Shown here in pieces: positions 1-12,079 of a stretch of 64,000 bases of DNA; positions within the stretch are counted from its first letter, which is position 1; each line of letters starts with the position of its first letter. The notes below the pieces were generated by a model that was not told the origin of the DNA, searched no databases, and saw only the letters and a program-made list of their open reading frames with translations. Source of the DNA: Acanthosoma haemorrhoidale (taxonomy: Eukaryota; Arthropoda; Insecta; Hemiptera; Acanthosomatidae); NCBI GenBank assembly GCA_930367205.1, contig OV884015.1, forward strand, positions 107,882,509 to 107,946,508, given 5' to 3'. The position numbers were made by a program, and so were the translations under genes.

Positions 1-1930
1 TTTTGAATCCACAGATACTTAGTCCAGTGTAGTTTTTTATTGTTTCATGAAATACACTATACTTTCCTTACTTAGCGACGTTGTTGATGGCTTGATGTAC
101 AACTTATTAACAGTCGTTAAAAACTATACAAAATAATATAAATTATATTTTTTTCTCTCAGCAACACGCTGTTGATTTTTGGATTCATTTCTTATGCGTC
201 GGTTCTACTTAAAGTTTTACGTAATCACTTTTGTAAGTTCTAATTAAAATCAATTTCAAAATCATCATTATTTTTTGTTTATTATTAAATAGTGAACAAT
301 GTAAGTAAATGCTGGTTAGAAAGGTGTGGAAGAAGGGGCTAGTAATAATTATCCGCCAATCTTCTATCCCGTGCAAATCGCCGGCTGTGAAGCTCAATAA
401 AAAGCCCAACGACGGGTGCCTTCATTTTCCCCCCAAAAAAACAAAACAAAAAAAAACTATGGGTTAGCTAGAGAAAAAAACCAACAAGACTGTGAACAAC
501 GAGAAAATGAAAATTGAGGTAATATCATACGAAGGAATTAAAAAAAAACTGAAATTATAAAATGGAAATGTAATGTGAAATTATGAAATTACACTTAGTT
601 GAAATTTCATGTATAAACTAAATCTAATGTTAGTCACATGGTCAGTAACTGAGAAATAAAATGAAAGAAAATATATAAGAAAAAAAATATATATCCCATC
701 GTTTTGATAAATGAGAAATGAATTATAAACTACTAAGACTACTAGTACCATTAACAAAATTAATATACTAAATAAACAATATTGTGATAAATATAACAGA
801 TAGTCAATGGCCTTCTATTCTTGAAGGTGGAAGGAGGGCGTGAGCTGATCCATAGAATTTTTGTTGTGTAGTGTAACGCAAATAACAGCTTAGCGGAAAT
901 CCAAAATGAGAAGAAAAAATTCTTCTCGATCTTCTACCTAACAAACAATTGGTAAAGTGGTTGTGATGATGATTTATACTAGTACAGGTGTGAAGGCATC
1001 GATGTAGAGGTAATGATGGTCATCATACGACGAAGTTTCGGTGTGACCTACTCTTCCAACAAATATCATGGGACAGGTCCGGTAATTCGTTGACGAAACT
1101 CGTGATACGATCGGAGTTTTGCGGATCACAAACAAACCCGATGCTGATCGCATCAGATTGCACCTTCTTACTTGATAAGACGTCAACGACATCAACTCCT
1201 AATAATACAACTACATCTCGATATAAACAAATATTAAAATCTGGAATTTTTCTTCTCTTTTAATAAATTCATTAAAGTAAAATAATAAGAACAAAAATCT
1301 GGCTTTTAATTAATAAAATAAAATGAGTGGTTTTTGAATTACGTGAGTGAGAAAAAAAAAAAAAAGTAACCTTTTTCCATTTAAATCAATGTGCGATTAT
1401 TGTAAATTGTTTACAGGTTTTAATTTATCCCATGAATTTAAAACTCGCGAAAAAAAAAATCTAAAATAACTATCGGGACCCGACAAAAGGTAAGAAATAC
1501 TAAGGAAAAAAAATTAGTGAAAATTAGGTGAATAAGTAAATTTTGTTTTTAGATTTCGAATTCCGTGAAATGGATTTTGGATGGGTTTTTAGGGCGTTAA
1601 ATGAGGGTCATATACATTTTTATTACAGCCATAAAAATTTATTTGTTGTTGGGATTTATAATCTGGTGGTGTTTCGGTGAAGGTGATGCAGTAAAATCGT
1701 TAGGTTTATCTTCGGTGTAAGGTGAACACTTTTTCATAGTGGATAGGCATCAATTTTGGATTTTTTTTTTTGGAGTTCAAGTTAAATAAGCCGTGTAGTT
1801 GAGGTATTCTAGAAGAGGCGTATTATAGAGCAGTTTAGGCCTTATTATGGCTCTGTGGATTAATAATTTAAGTCGTAGTGGAAGAGTATGTGGAAATGAG
1901 ATGGCTCATTCAATGAAGTGTCATTGATAA
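1..1930. other. AT-rich non-coding stretch, nothing recognised
   Basis: No recognisable gene, RNA or transposon. On the minus strand at about 1035-1225 there is a frame of roughly 60 codons without an ATG, containing pieces such as DVVDVLSSKK and NELPDLSHDICW. It reads somewhat like protein but I cannot assign it to a family, and it has no clear splice sites. Confidence 0.5.
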
Positions 1931-1937
1931 TGGATGC

Positions 1938-2309
1938 CCCCCCCCCTTCAGATCCCCTTGTTATGGGACAAATTATGGAAATCAGTATAGACAAAATTAA
2001 TGAATCTATTTACAACAGGTGATGTCTGCACAGTTTGTATATGATTTTTTAATATTTATCATGATTTTTTTTTGTTTTTTTATGCTTATCCCCTTGTTAT
2101 TAAAAATTATGAAATTCAATATAGATTCTATATTAATGAATCTATTTATAATAGGCCAATATTTCATGTCCGGTACCTTGGTTGCATTTTATACAATTTT
2201 TACTAATTTTATATTGCGATTGTGACAAAGGTATAATGTACATTATACATTCATTGTCTAAAAATGTCTATAAAAGTGATGGAACTCACCTTATGAATCA
2301 TATATAAGG

Positions 2310-2346
<37 letters not shown>

Positions 2347-2500
2347 CTTATATATAAATGTATAGAGGCAAGCCGGAGGTCGAATGAATTGTCGGTTTTT
2401 TTTCTTCATTCATATCCCCTTGTTACAAAATTATTATACAATTCATTATATTCTACAAATAAATCTATTTACAGTTTATTCATTGTACTTTCGGCTAAAA
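1938..2500 (-). repeat. Cluster of LINE 3'-tail-like repeat cores
   Basis: A core reading ATCCCCTTGTTA, followed about 45 bases later by AATCTATTTA, occurs near 1953, 2089 and 2409. The middle copy (about 2040-2296) continues through a GTATAATGTACATTATAC segment to a hairpin at 2274-2291 that ends in CTCACCT. The same layout recurs near 7030-7260 and, on the opposite strand, at 12305-12520. Comparison with the LINE at 31.8-32.7 kb suggests these are 5'-truncated LINE 3' untranslated tails lying on the minus strand. Confidence 0.6.
2314..2344. repeat. (TA)n microsatellite
   Basis: About 15 uninterrupted TA dinucleotides, next to the LINE-tail hairpin at 2274-2291. Confidence 0.9.
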
Positions 2501-2663
2501 CTAGGGGGTATATATAGCCCGAAGCAGCCAATGAGCAGGGGTTTGATTTTGGCCAATCGGCTTGCAGGAGGTTGGGCTGCGCTAGGCACTCTAGGGGCTG
2601 CCTGTGAACAGCTACCTCATTTATTGTTTACAATATTTACACTTATATGACTTTGTTGTCTCC

Positions 2664-3051
2664 TTTCAATTTGACGTGGTGTGGTTATTATTGGTAAGGA
2701 GGATCTAGAGAACTGATGTGACTTTGTTGTCTGGTAACATTATTTACATTAGTTTAAACGACTAATTTACAATAGAGTAGAGGGTAATTTATCTTACGTA
2801 GTCACTATATAGGGTATGTACGATACTTCTTTCAATTTGACGTGGTGTGGTTATTATTGGTAAGGAGGATCTAAGGAACTGATGTGACTTTGTTGTATGG
2901 TAACATTATTTACATTAGTTTAAACGACTAATTTACAATAGAGTAGAGGGTAATTTATCTTATGTAGTCGCTATATAGGGTATGTACGATACTTCTTTCA
3001 ATTCGACGTGGTGTGGTTATTATTGGTAAGGAGGATCTAAGGAACTGATGT
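2664..3051. repeat. 166-bp tandem repeat, about 2.3 copies
   Basis: The sequence starting TTTCAATTTGACGTGGTGTG begins at 2664, 2830 and 2996, giving an exact 166-bp period. Copies differ by a few substitutions. The third copy stops at about 3051. Part of the unit (AATAGAGTA, then GGTGATTTATCTTATGTAGT) also occurs at 40148-40258, so the unit belongs to a dispersed family. Confidence 0.9.
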
Positions 3052-3907
3052 AATCTGAATACCGCGCTCTAATATCACGCTAATTTTGGTTTTTGTAACT
3101 TTATTTTTGCGTGAGGTGGACGGGGTAATCGTGATCGATTGAAAAAAAATATCATAGCTGTGACCTAAACAGATTTAAGTGCACAATTATAAGTCCGAAT
3201 TTAGTTATAGTTTTGATTCGGTGAAAGTTGCGGAGTTATCTAGAAAATTCAACCGCCGGGATTGTCGCTGAAGAGACGGGATCGCCGCTGAAGAGACGAT
3301 AAAGCAGGGACGTTGCAGGAACAGAGACGCAGCTCTCTGCTCATTAATATGTATCACTCGTGTTGGATTTCTTATGGGCCGTAACATTGGTTTATTGCCA
3401 CCGCTGGAAGCGACTCCTCTTGCCATAACGTACACTATCAGTCAGGCCTCCAGCGGTGTTTTGTCGGCCGGGGTTCATGTGCAGCTTCTTATCTGCGCCC
3501 ATCTTTCACCTTCTCCTTCTCTTTATTGAATTTCCAACAAATGGCATTAATTATCGGCCAGGAGGAGGAGAAGAAGAAGACGATAAGAAAATATAAATGA
3601 CCACGAGGGGCAGTTATAATGAAAGCATCCCCTCCATAACCCCACTCCTCCCCTCCTCCAACCCCTGACATATTGGCAAGGAGCTTCTGTTTTATATCTG
3701 TGCATTTGTATCCTCGCTGCAGGTGGGGGGGGGGGACCGCTCGTGGGAAAGACAGATAATGTTCAATGCCCATTGTATTTGTCAATTGTGTACTTGGAAC
3801 AATTGACAGATCAGCTCCTTTTGTACTGTTCTCTGTATTGTCTATCTCATGACGTACAGTAGTACTTTATTCAATTTTTTATCGTAACGAAACCCACCAT
3901 AATGTAT
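3052..3907. other. Moderately GC-rich non-coding stretch
   Basis: No gene recognised. There is a two-copy imperfect duplication of about 20 bp at 3257-3298 (CGCTGAAGAGAC twice) and a 10-nt G run near 3726. Short open frames here have no familiar motifs. Confidence 0.5.
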
Positions 3908-4167
3908 AAATAATATAAAGATATTGTACGAACGCTGAAGTTAACTGCGCATTTATTTGGGGACTACAACTTGCCTAGTCTCTCGGAAGGTTGTCTGTTC
4001 AAAGAAGCGAACTATTTTTGTATAAAAAACCTTTAATATTCTTCAAAGTACTCTTCATTTGAGTAATTTTCTCCAATCTTTTATTCCACTGTTGGGGCTT
4101 TTTTTTAAATTCCTCTTTGGTGATCCCAGCGCCTCCGTAGTTTTTGTCTTGGAACAAATGTTTGGGT
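3908..4167 (-). mobile_element. Mariner-like transposase 3'-end fragment, copy 1
   Basis: About 260 bp nearly identical to 4761-5021 in the same orientation. On the minus strand it encodes the end of a mariner-type transposase: an FKKK..QWNKRLEK segment and, after a frameshift, NEEYFEEY and a stop. Mariner relatives typically end in WK.R...CI...G.YFEGD. Only the last 50 or so codons remain. Confidence 0.55.
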
Positions 4168-4760
4168 TAGTTCGGAACTCCTTCAATCCCTGAATCCACA
4201 TCATAGTATATTGTACAATGGACATTGATTCAGTGAATTTGATTAGTATCGGTGAATCGATAGGTTGTAAATTTGTTCAGAAGGAAATTAAACTTTTCCT
4301 GCTGATAATTTAAGAGAAGTTGGATACCGTAATTTTGAATGGAGCGGCACAATACCGGTTGTTTCAACAAATAACTGACTACATCGAAATATTTTTTTAG
4401 CTTTTATTAATTTTTTGTGTCTCTTTACGAGCTTTACCTCCAGATATTTGTAAGGTTAACTTGGTTGTGCTATTAGTATTAATTTGAGATCTAGTTATGC
4501 CAAAGACCATTTCCATTTGACAGAACCAGGAATAATTCAGGCTCATTCTTTGAAAAGGGTGGAGTTTTGTCGGCGTTCTCTTCCGCCTTAAAGAATCCTT
4601 AGCATTTTTTTGTGATATCGTTAGGTCTCACGTAGGTGTTGTTTATGTATTTGCTTCGTAGTGTTCTGGTTCTTTGCATCAAATCATTCATATCTCTCAT
4701 AAATAATTGAACATCATAATACAGCATGATCACCAAATGACACTGCTATAATATATTACG

Positions 4761-5180
4761 AAATAATATAAAGATATTGTAAGAACGCTGAACTTAACTG
4801 CGCACTGTTTTGGGGACTACCAGTTGCCTATTCACTCAGAAGGCTGCCTGTTCAAAGAAACGAACTATTTTTGTATAAAAAACCTTTAATATTCTTCAAA
4901 GTACTCTTCATTTGAGTAATTTTCTCCAATCTTTTATTCCACTGTTGGGACTTTTTTTTAAAATTCCTCTTTGGTGATCCCAGCGCCTCCGTAGTTTTTG
5001 TCTTGGAACAAATGTTTGGGTAATTTGGTAACTTCTTCAAAGCAGAGCATGCTTCCAAGCGACCTTGTTTTTGCTGTGCAGGCAGCAGTCGGGGAACACA
5101 TTTTGCTGCCATCTTTCTCATCCCCAAATATTATCGTAATACTTCTTTGGAGTAATAAGAACTCCTGAGGAAAGTGCAAT
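4761..5180 (-). mobile_element. Mariner-like transposase fragment, copy 2, internally deleted
   Basis: This contains the same 260-bp 3' end as 3908-4167. It is preceded on the minus strand (about 5040-5130) by RKMAAKCVPRLLPAQQKQ and RLEACSALKK, which resembles the 'VPRLL...QK..R' segment upstream of the catalytic core in mariner transposases. The core between the two parts is missing and the frame is broken. This is a dead fragment. Subfamily is not certain. Confidence 0.6.
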
Positions 5181-5582
5181 AAATAAATTATACATATTTA
5201 AATTGCGCTAAACTTTTATTACTCTTTATAAGCTCAACAAACATATTGATTTGACATGCCTCTGCATGCAAATTCGCAAAATCTAACTATACCAGCGTGC
5301 ACATGAATATTTCGAAAATCTATAATTTTACACTACTTGAACACAAATAAATGTAATTAAAAAATCAATAATATTCAACTTAACTACTGTAAAAATAATC
5401 AATAAACATCTTAACATGTCTATACACTTTAAGCTACGTGCATGAGTACAGAAGTCACGTACGTACGGCCATACTCAGATACCAAAATATAACATGAATG
5501 CACTTCACAGCCCGGAACATCCAAAAATTCATTACATTGGATTACAAAGGTTCATTTCCTTCCAGACTAATCGTTGCACTTA

Positions 5583-5948
5583 TCATCGGTGTGACGGATT
5601 CATTGCGTCACTGGCCCTATAATCTTTTCGAGGATTTTTGATAATATATATTCCGAAACCGGGGGGGGGGGAGTTACTATATCCAAGCATACGTTCAATA
5701 GACGCTATTCTATGGGAAAGTCGTATTTGAGTTGGATTTTGTGTTATGGAATTCAATGTACCTTTAAAGAGGTTGTAGAAGTAAGATGAAGTTTTGGCGG
5801 ATATGGAACTGTGCAGGAAATAGTAGTTTGATGCTTTCCACAAATAATTTATAGTATCGAGATTTTCACTATCATTGCTCGTGCAGAATAAATGTAATTT
5901 ACATTTATTAAACATTTCCTGAAGAGATGAAACTGACCTAGCCCCCAC
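5583..5948 (-). CDS. Unassigned 121-codon open frame, probably not a gene
   Basis: The longest open frame outside the satellites. It contains stretches such as NYYFLHSSISAKTSSYFYNL and IRLSHRIASIERMLGY. It crosses a C/G homopolymer of about 10 nt near 5661; a one-base slip there switches it to VSEYILSKILEKIIGP. I recognise no domain, signal peptide or family. It could be a degraded mobile-element gene, an exon or chance. Confidence 0.15.
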   Translation of the reverse strand: MGARSVSSLQEMFNKCKLHLFCTSNDSENLDTINYLWKASNYYFLHSSISAKTSSYFYNLFKGTLNSITQNPTQIRLSHRIASIERMLGYSNSPPPGFGIYIIKNPRKDYRASDAMNPSHR

Positions 5949-7029
5949 AGTCCTTCTAGCGCCGGAGAGTTATGCCTAGTGCATTGCCCTAGTCCTCATT
6001 GTTAGTAGTCAGGAATAATAGTCATCAGGCTAAGGAAAAGGCAGATAAGTCAGGCAAAGTGTGAACAATGTAAATCATGATCCTATATAATATCCCCATG
6101 TCTTAATCATTACTTCAGGAATAACAAAAATAAAGTTGCTCGCCAATTCTTTTGACCATAGAAAACATCTGAGGGCACTGATACCATTCATACTATGCTC
6201 ACAAGAACCTAACTTATGTATGGTTTAAAAGCGTTTTGAGCTTAAATGAGACTTTGGTTTATTAATTATTTGTATACATTTGAATTGAACAGAAATTGAA
6301 TAAATGCACTGAGAAGACTTAGTTTACTGACTTTACCATTCATAGGCCATTGACACCATATTAATTCGCGTTCAACGATAGACTCGTACCCTAACTTTTG
6401 ACTAATATCACAGTACTTTTACACTTTGTTCAACTCATTTAACTAATTTTCTACTCCCTTCAGTTTTGAATAGAACTGATATGTTTCTTGTTGAACTGGT
6501 TGGTGTTTAAACAAGGCACTAATCCCTGAAACCCAAGCCAAGTAGTATCCACTAATGTCTCTTAAATTGCTTTCATATCTATTTCATAGTACCTCTCAAT
6601 GCCAAATTAAATTTATTAAATCTATGTGAGGGGAATTAAAATTATAATTGCAATATATTTGAAAGTGTAATTTATGGCATAAAGGATTGTCTGGTGTGAC
6701 TGAGAGTATGCTGACAGCAGATAATGGAGACGATCGTCCATAAGGAGGTGATCGACCATAAATCACTCTCGAGGTTCTGGCTTTGAGGCCTCCTTGATGT
6801 TTATACAGAGGGGGGGGGGGCGCTGTTAATCCACCATGCACCATGCACCATTCACTGTGTCTAGTTCCCTTCGGAAGCAATTGCTCAACAGAGTGCCCAG
6901 CCCGTTGTAGCTAGTTCTGTATTGTATTGCTACAAGTCCACAACTCATGTATTAGTAAATACAAAGTTAATAATACAAATAATATGCCTTATATCATCAC
7001 CCAAATTTGCTAAAAATTATTTATTTTTT
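5949..7029. other. Non-coding stretch, nothing recognised
   Basis: AT-rich, with a GC-richer island at about 6690-6870 that carries a 10-nt G run near 6811. No gene or transposon was recognised. Confidence 0.5.
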
Positions 7030-7258
7030 TTTATTTATTTCTTTCATAGCCCCTTTAAATTTACAGATAATTATATACAATTATAGATCCTCAGGCGAAT
7101 CTATTTACAAATTATTTTTGTATTTCCTGTAGCGTCGCTACATTATATACAGGTTTTGTTATTTTATAAAAATTATATAATAGATAAATAAGTATAATGA
7201 TATACATTATACGTGACTGGACTAAACTGACTAATAAAGGTGATGGGGCTCACCTTGA
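7030..7258 (-). repeat. LINE 3'-tail fragment with conserved hairpin
   Basis: This matches the tail copies at 2040-2296 and 12305-12520: the AATCTATTTAC core, an ATAATGATATACATTATAC segment, then a perfect 6-bp hairpin AGGTGA-TGGGGC-TCACCT at 7238-7255. Its RNA sense is the minus strand. There is no coding part left. The mariner remnant at 7265 begins immediately beyond it. Confidence 0.65.
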
Positions 7259-7264
7259 AGTTGG

Positions 7265-8125
7265 CAAGAAAGTAATTTCGGTTTTTTAGTGTAAAATAAC
7301 TATGCAAAAAATGAACTCTGATCAGTCAAATATCTTCCATTCTGTTCGATGACCTTTAGCCATCTTTGTGGTAACTTCGTGATCCCGCGCTCATAGAACT
7401 TCTGGTCCTTATCAGCAAAAAACTCAACCAGGTGCGATTTGAGGTCATCATACCTAAATTTTTACCATAAGAAGTTTTGTAAACTTCGAAATAAATGATA
7501 ATCCGATGGTGCAAGGTCGGGGCTGTATGGGGATGCGACATCACTTCCTAATCAAGCTCCAATAGTTTCGTACGTGTTGCTAAAAATGTGTGAGGCCTCA
7601 CATTGTCGTAGCGGAACCCAAGTATCGTGCTTCTTAACAAGTCCAAGGCGTCTTATATGATTTTCAATTGTTGTGTGTGATACATTTAATTGTTTTGCAA
7701 TCTCTGACACAGTTATATGACAATTCGATTCAATTATGGCTTTCATTTTGTTGTCATCAACTTGAGAAGGTCGACCAGAACATCTTTCAGTTAAAAATCT
7801 GCAGAACGAAATTTTTTAAACCAATTCTGACACGTGCGTTCTGCTAAACAATCAACACCACAAACTTCACATATCTCTTTGTGAGCCTCAGCTGCATTCT
7901 TGCCTTTATGAAAATAAAAAAGTAAAATGTGTCGAAATGCTTATTTTTACAATCCCTGTTAAAACTGACAGTTGTAAGCAAAATTACACGGAATTTTTTT
8001 CTATAGAAACCTAAAGGTATCGACTACCAAGTGTCAAAAGAACAAAATTCTGACATTGACAAAAGATTAACGAAACAAACATAACGCTATCTACTGGTGC
8101 AAACCAAAATCATTTTTTTGCGAAC
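7265..8125 (-). mobile_element. Mariner element, internally deleted
   Basis: Read on the minus strand, the piece begins near 7945 with an FRHILLFYFHKGKNAAEA segment followed by a WFKKFRSADF..LKD segment. After a frameshift it continues SGRPSQVDD..MKAIIESN and an HTH region ending LVKKHDTWVP, the mariner 'WVPHEL' position. It then jumps directly to YDNVRPHTFLATRTKLLELD and YSPDLAPSDYHLFRSLQN, the mariner C-terminal catalytic signature, and ends with KLPQRWLKVIEQNGRYLTD. The stretch between WVP and the second catalytic Asp is deleted (about 120-150 residues, judged from family length). Stops and frameshifts make it non-functional. Terminal repeats are poorly preserved, so the ends are approximate. 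Confidence 0.85.
7306..7946 (-). pseudogene. Mariner transposase pseudogene (DNA-binding half plus C-terminus)
   Basis: This is the coding remnant of the element at 7265-8125. It keeps most of the DNA-binding region and the third catalytic Asp region (SPDLAPSDYHLF). It lacks the first catalytic Asp. There is an in-frame TAA between SADF and LKD, a frameshift before SGRPSQVDD, and another after the deletion junction. The family normally has about 340-350 residues; roughly 200 codons remain. Confidence 0.8.
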
Positions 8126-8531
8126 CCAATAGCTTCTAAACTAGTAATCAATCGCAGATAAGTAGGACCATTTTTCAATCAGTTTTCATCAACACTTTAC
8201 TCAATCAAAGGCTACGGAGTATAATCCACAGTTTCTGAACACAAGATATTAGACTTTTAATTGACTAACTCTCATGACGGATATATTACACACCCGGGAA
8301 GAAACACCGTCAATATGAATGTGGGACAGGTTATAGCAAAGAACTAGTGTTGTTTTCTCAGTATACTTTAAATTTCGTTTGATAAAAATCATTAGGTGAA
8401 TTTCCCAACGGATGTCAGAACACATACATGTATGCTTACATAAAATAAACATTAAACAGTGTTAATTGAAATAAAAAATAAATAGACATATTTCCAGACG
8501 AATTAATGCTACACTGTGTTCTAGCCTAGTA

Positions 8532-9358
8532 AAGGGTGTCCCAGAATTAACGCAAGGTTTGATTTAAATAGAAAACACAGTTTTTAGTCTTTTCGTTGTT
8601 ATTTTTTTTATTGAATTACAAAGTAAATAGGATAGGGTTATTTATGGAATAGCACATCGGACAAATGGCCTCCACGACTTTGCTGGCACATTCGCACTCT
8701 TTTGTGGAAATTCCCTATGACCATTTGGCATAAATGTGGTTGAATTTCGTTGATGCAGCGTTGAATGTCCTATTTTAATGCACGGGTGGATGTGGGCTTG
8801 TTGACATGCACATTTGACTTCAAATAACCCCATAAAAAGAAATCTAAAGGTGTTAAATCACACGATCTAGGGGGCCAATTCTGATCATTGAAACGAGCGA
8901 GCACACGACCTGGAAATGTCTCACGCAGTATTTGAATTGTTTCATGGGCTGTATGGCATGTGGCACCATCTTGTTGAAACCACATATTAGCCTAACCAAT
9001 ATCATCCAATTTCGGCACATAGAACTGTGTTTACGACGCCGAATTGATGTTCCTGGATTTTCAACAACACTCACGCACTGCATGAATATTGACATTTGAA
9101 CGGCTTGTTTTTGGACGACCAGTGTGTTAAGTGTCTCCAACTGATCCAGTCTCCGTAAATTTTTCAATTAATCTCTTCACAGTTGATAAAGTCTATGAAA
9201 TTTTCTATAACAGTAAAGTCACGTTGTTCTATCGTGTAACGCTCCATTTTTACTAACCATAAACGTTCAGCTGTCAAATTGTTTTTTTTAGGGTTGCAAG
9301 CGCTTTACTGCACAAATGGCGGCAAACTCAAATCTTGCGTTAATTCTGGGACACCCTT
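8532..9358 (-). mobile_element. 827-bp Tc1/mariner deletion derivative with intact TIRs
   Basis: Both ends begin AAGGGTGTCCCAGAATTAAC and agree over about 34 bp with two mismatches (left from 8532, right ending at 9358 on the complement). A TA dinucleotide flanks each side (8530-8531 and 9359-9360), the target duplication of this superfamily. The interior carries transposase remnants on the minus strand. Intact ends around a gutted gene suggest an element that moved using transposase supplied in trans. The family is the insect one often annotated as Tc3-like or mariner, with a WFQQDGATCHTA motif. Confidence 0.93.
8645..9247 (-). pseudogene. Tc1/mariner-superfamily transposase pseudogene
   Basis: The start is an ATG at 9247 on the complement (MERYTIEQRDF). 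It passes through a frameshifted EKFTETGSV..TGRPKTSRS DNA-binding segment to ENPGTSIRRR. It then jumps to YVPKLDDI and the catalytic stretch WFQQDGATCHTA, FPGRVLARF, NWPPRSCDLTPLDFFLWGYL. It ends with INEIQPHL and RVRMCQQSRGGHLSDVLFH. The region carrying the first catalytic Asp is deleted, and several stops and frameshifts are present, so it cannot be active. The second Asp (QQDGA) and the DLTPLDFF site are visible. Confidence 0.85.
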
Positions 9359-9360
9359 TA

Positions 9361-10794
9361 TTTGTATCCGGGGTTGGAAATCAACATTCAGAACGTACAG
9401 TTTTATTAGATAATGAAACAGTATTGTCAGTATTATTGACCTTACATCGTTACTGGCCCCTTTTTGGCATTATACCATACACTGTCGGTATTTTCATTTC
9501 GGCGTGGTGATATATCTCAGTAATAAGGTGGAAGCTACAAGAAACGCTAGTTCGGCTATAGACTATTTTTTACAGTTTCCCATTTAAAAACAAATGCGTG
9601 GCCTAAGCGATTTAAATTATTTAATAAAATATTGCTTGCGAATAATTATAAATAATTTGATTTGGCATTTTGTTAACTTGCTAACTACTGGAAGAACATA
9701 GCCTAGTGCCGACATAGCTATTCTGCCAACATTTACAATGTATAGGAGCTGATAAGATTTACACGACATTTTCACTTCAATATTATTATTTATATTTATG
9801 AGTCTCTCTCAGAATATGTTTTATTATTGATATATATGAATGAATAAATGTAAAATATTTTTTTTTTGTTTTTAAAAGTAAACATGGTTGTTTTTTTTCG
9901 CGAATAAGCAAAATTTGATAAAAAAGGAACAATTGTCAAGAATCCCGGTCTGAGTGGCATATTGCTCCAAACGTCACGCTAGGCCTGTCCTTTCTTTAAA
10001 ACTCCACTTCACCCGATTTGTCGCCGTCACCTGTCTCCCCCCCCCCCTCACTTTTTTCCATTTAAAGCAGAAACTCTTCTACACGGAGAAGCAAGTCCCT
10101 CCGAGGATTTCCTTTCTTATATACAAAGGTAGGAGACTGAGTGACTCTCACTTCTCTGAGCCCTAACTGTGCTCATTCCTCACAACTTGGCCCACAAAGG
10201 GCTCAGGCATTTCTCAGGCATTCTCGGCGAACACTACCGAATAAATTCGGATTCGGAATCGCGGCGCACTTTATAAACCGCCGATCAGACTGTACAAACA
10301 AAACCGGAACTACTTGAGAAAGTTTTAATACTAAAAAGAAACAAAAAAACCAGATAAGATACCGAACTAAATGAAAAGAAAAGTGTAACATGTACCGAGG
10401 AAATACTAGAATTCTCACATGTTTACGAGTATTTAATGTATGCATTGTATGCAGAATTAGGGAATGCGCTAAATTAATCAGATGCAATCTTTAAAAAAAT
10501 AATAACAGCTTTATTGCCTAAAGATATCATGGAGTTGCTTCTGAATAAATAACCCTTCATTTATTATTTTCAAGTCACAGGAACCCGAAATAATAAAAAT
10601 AAATATCACTATGGTATTCGAATTAGTTTGATACTGTCATGAATAATTATTTTATTTGTTTTTGTTTCAAACCACTTAATTAATTTTTCGCATATCTAAC
10701 AAGTAATAGATTATAAAATAACTTATATATATTAACTAAAATTGTTTGTATACAATATTTCTTCTTTTACAATTCTGATGTATAATACAAGGTT
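9361..10794. other. Non-coding stretch, nothing recognised
   Basis: AT-rich with a C run of about 10 nt near 10039. No gene, RNA or transposon recognised. Confidence 0.5.
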
Positions 10795-10804
10795 TTTTGC
10801 TCAT

Positions 10805-10965
10805 TTAAAGGGCGTAGGGCTCACCTTAAGGATGATTGGAACTAATACTAAAAATATACATACGAACTAACTTAACCTAAGTTGACACGGGTTTGTGAGG
10901 TGCTGTAACGACTCGAAAAACTTTATGTGTCTCCGATGGATGACTCACCTCAGCACAGTGGGCCA
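10805..10965 (-). mobile_element. LINE fragment, RT C-terminus plus 3' hairpin
   Basis: On the minus strand 10885-10960 reads PTV, two lost codons, then VIHRRHIKFFESLQHLTNP. This matches LPTVDEFIQRRHIKFFDSLEYLTNP in the longer LINE at 31.8-32.5 kb. Downstream lies a degraded copy of the tail hairpin (10809-10826). It is a short, 5'-truncated and mutated copy of the same LINE family. Confidence 0.75.
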
Positions 10966-12079
10966 AAATGGCAAAAAAAAAACTGGACATAAACTATTTT
11001 TTAATTTCTTCTCAAGATTGAAACTGCCACAAACCACTATCGAAATTCAGAGCCAGATTTTCAAGTCATTGAAAAAAAAATTGTGAGCTCATAGGTAAAA
11101 TAGTAGTATTGACAAACGCGTAAATAGACTTAATTCGGCCAACCAACAATTTCAGGTTTCACGAAATATCATTTTTTTTGATAAAATATTTTTTTGGTTC
11201 ATCGGTTACGATTTTTTAATTTTTGGTAATTGCAGAAATTCTGCTTTACTGGAAATCGTCTGCATCTTTCCAAATCTTTATAAATTGATCAAAAACTTGA
11301 AGTGCTGAAAATAGTTATTAGACTTCAAATTACCCATATACTGATTGACTTTACTTAATGTACAATGCAGTTGATTTTCCAAAACTATGCACTCTATGGG
11401 GTAAATCCTTCTCTTGGATAGAGGTAGACGTGGTTCATGGGGAATGTAGCTTGAATTAGGCGGCTGGATTTAACGAACGACTATTAATAAATTGTTAAAC
11501 TAATTCATTGTTTAAAGTTTTTATTACAGATAATGAGTGTATATATTGAACGAAAATAGGAGGAGTTAATGGTGTACAATTATTCGTAAACTTCTTGACT
11601 CCATAAATTTTTAAGCTGTTATACGTTATAATAGTTATACGGTTATACGTTCAAATTTAAACTTTTCAATCTTTCACGAGAAAAGTCAAAAATATTCTTT
11701 ATAGTTGTTTATGATAACGTGGAATTTGAAAACTTCTACTAAGTCATTTTCGACTTTTCAAATGTCCACTTACTGGACCTTAGTACCTCTACAGCAGGGC
11801 TTAAGATATCATAATCCTCCAAATTATCTGGTTAAGAACCTCAACACAACAGACACATACAACAGGCTCAAAACCCATAAATGCTTTTACAGGATTAATC
11901 TTTGGTGTTTAAATCCTGGAAGTAGAATTTGTGATATTATGTTTATATTATACATTATTATAGTTTATGGTTTCTAGTTTTAAAGTAACCCTCACGATTG
12001 AGTTGAAATTTTCCTATTTGTGAGATCAAAATATATGTTCATCACAGTGTAGGTACTATAAAATAAATAAAACGATAGA
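10966..12079. other. AT-rich non-coding stretch
   Basis: A 90-codon open frame at 11705-11977 on the plus strand shows no recognisable motif and is probably chance. Nothing else found. Confidence 0.45.

Noticed and set aside
10895..11086. 63-codon plus-strand frame
   Set aside because: Its first half is the antisense of a minus-strand LINE fragment and the rest is A-rich sequence.
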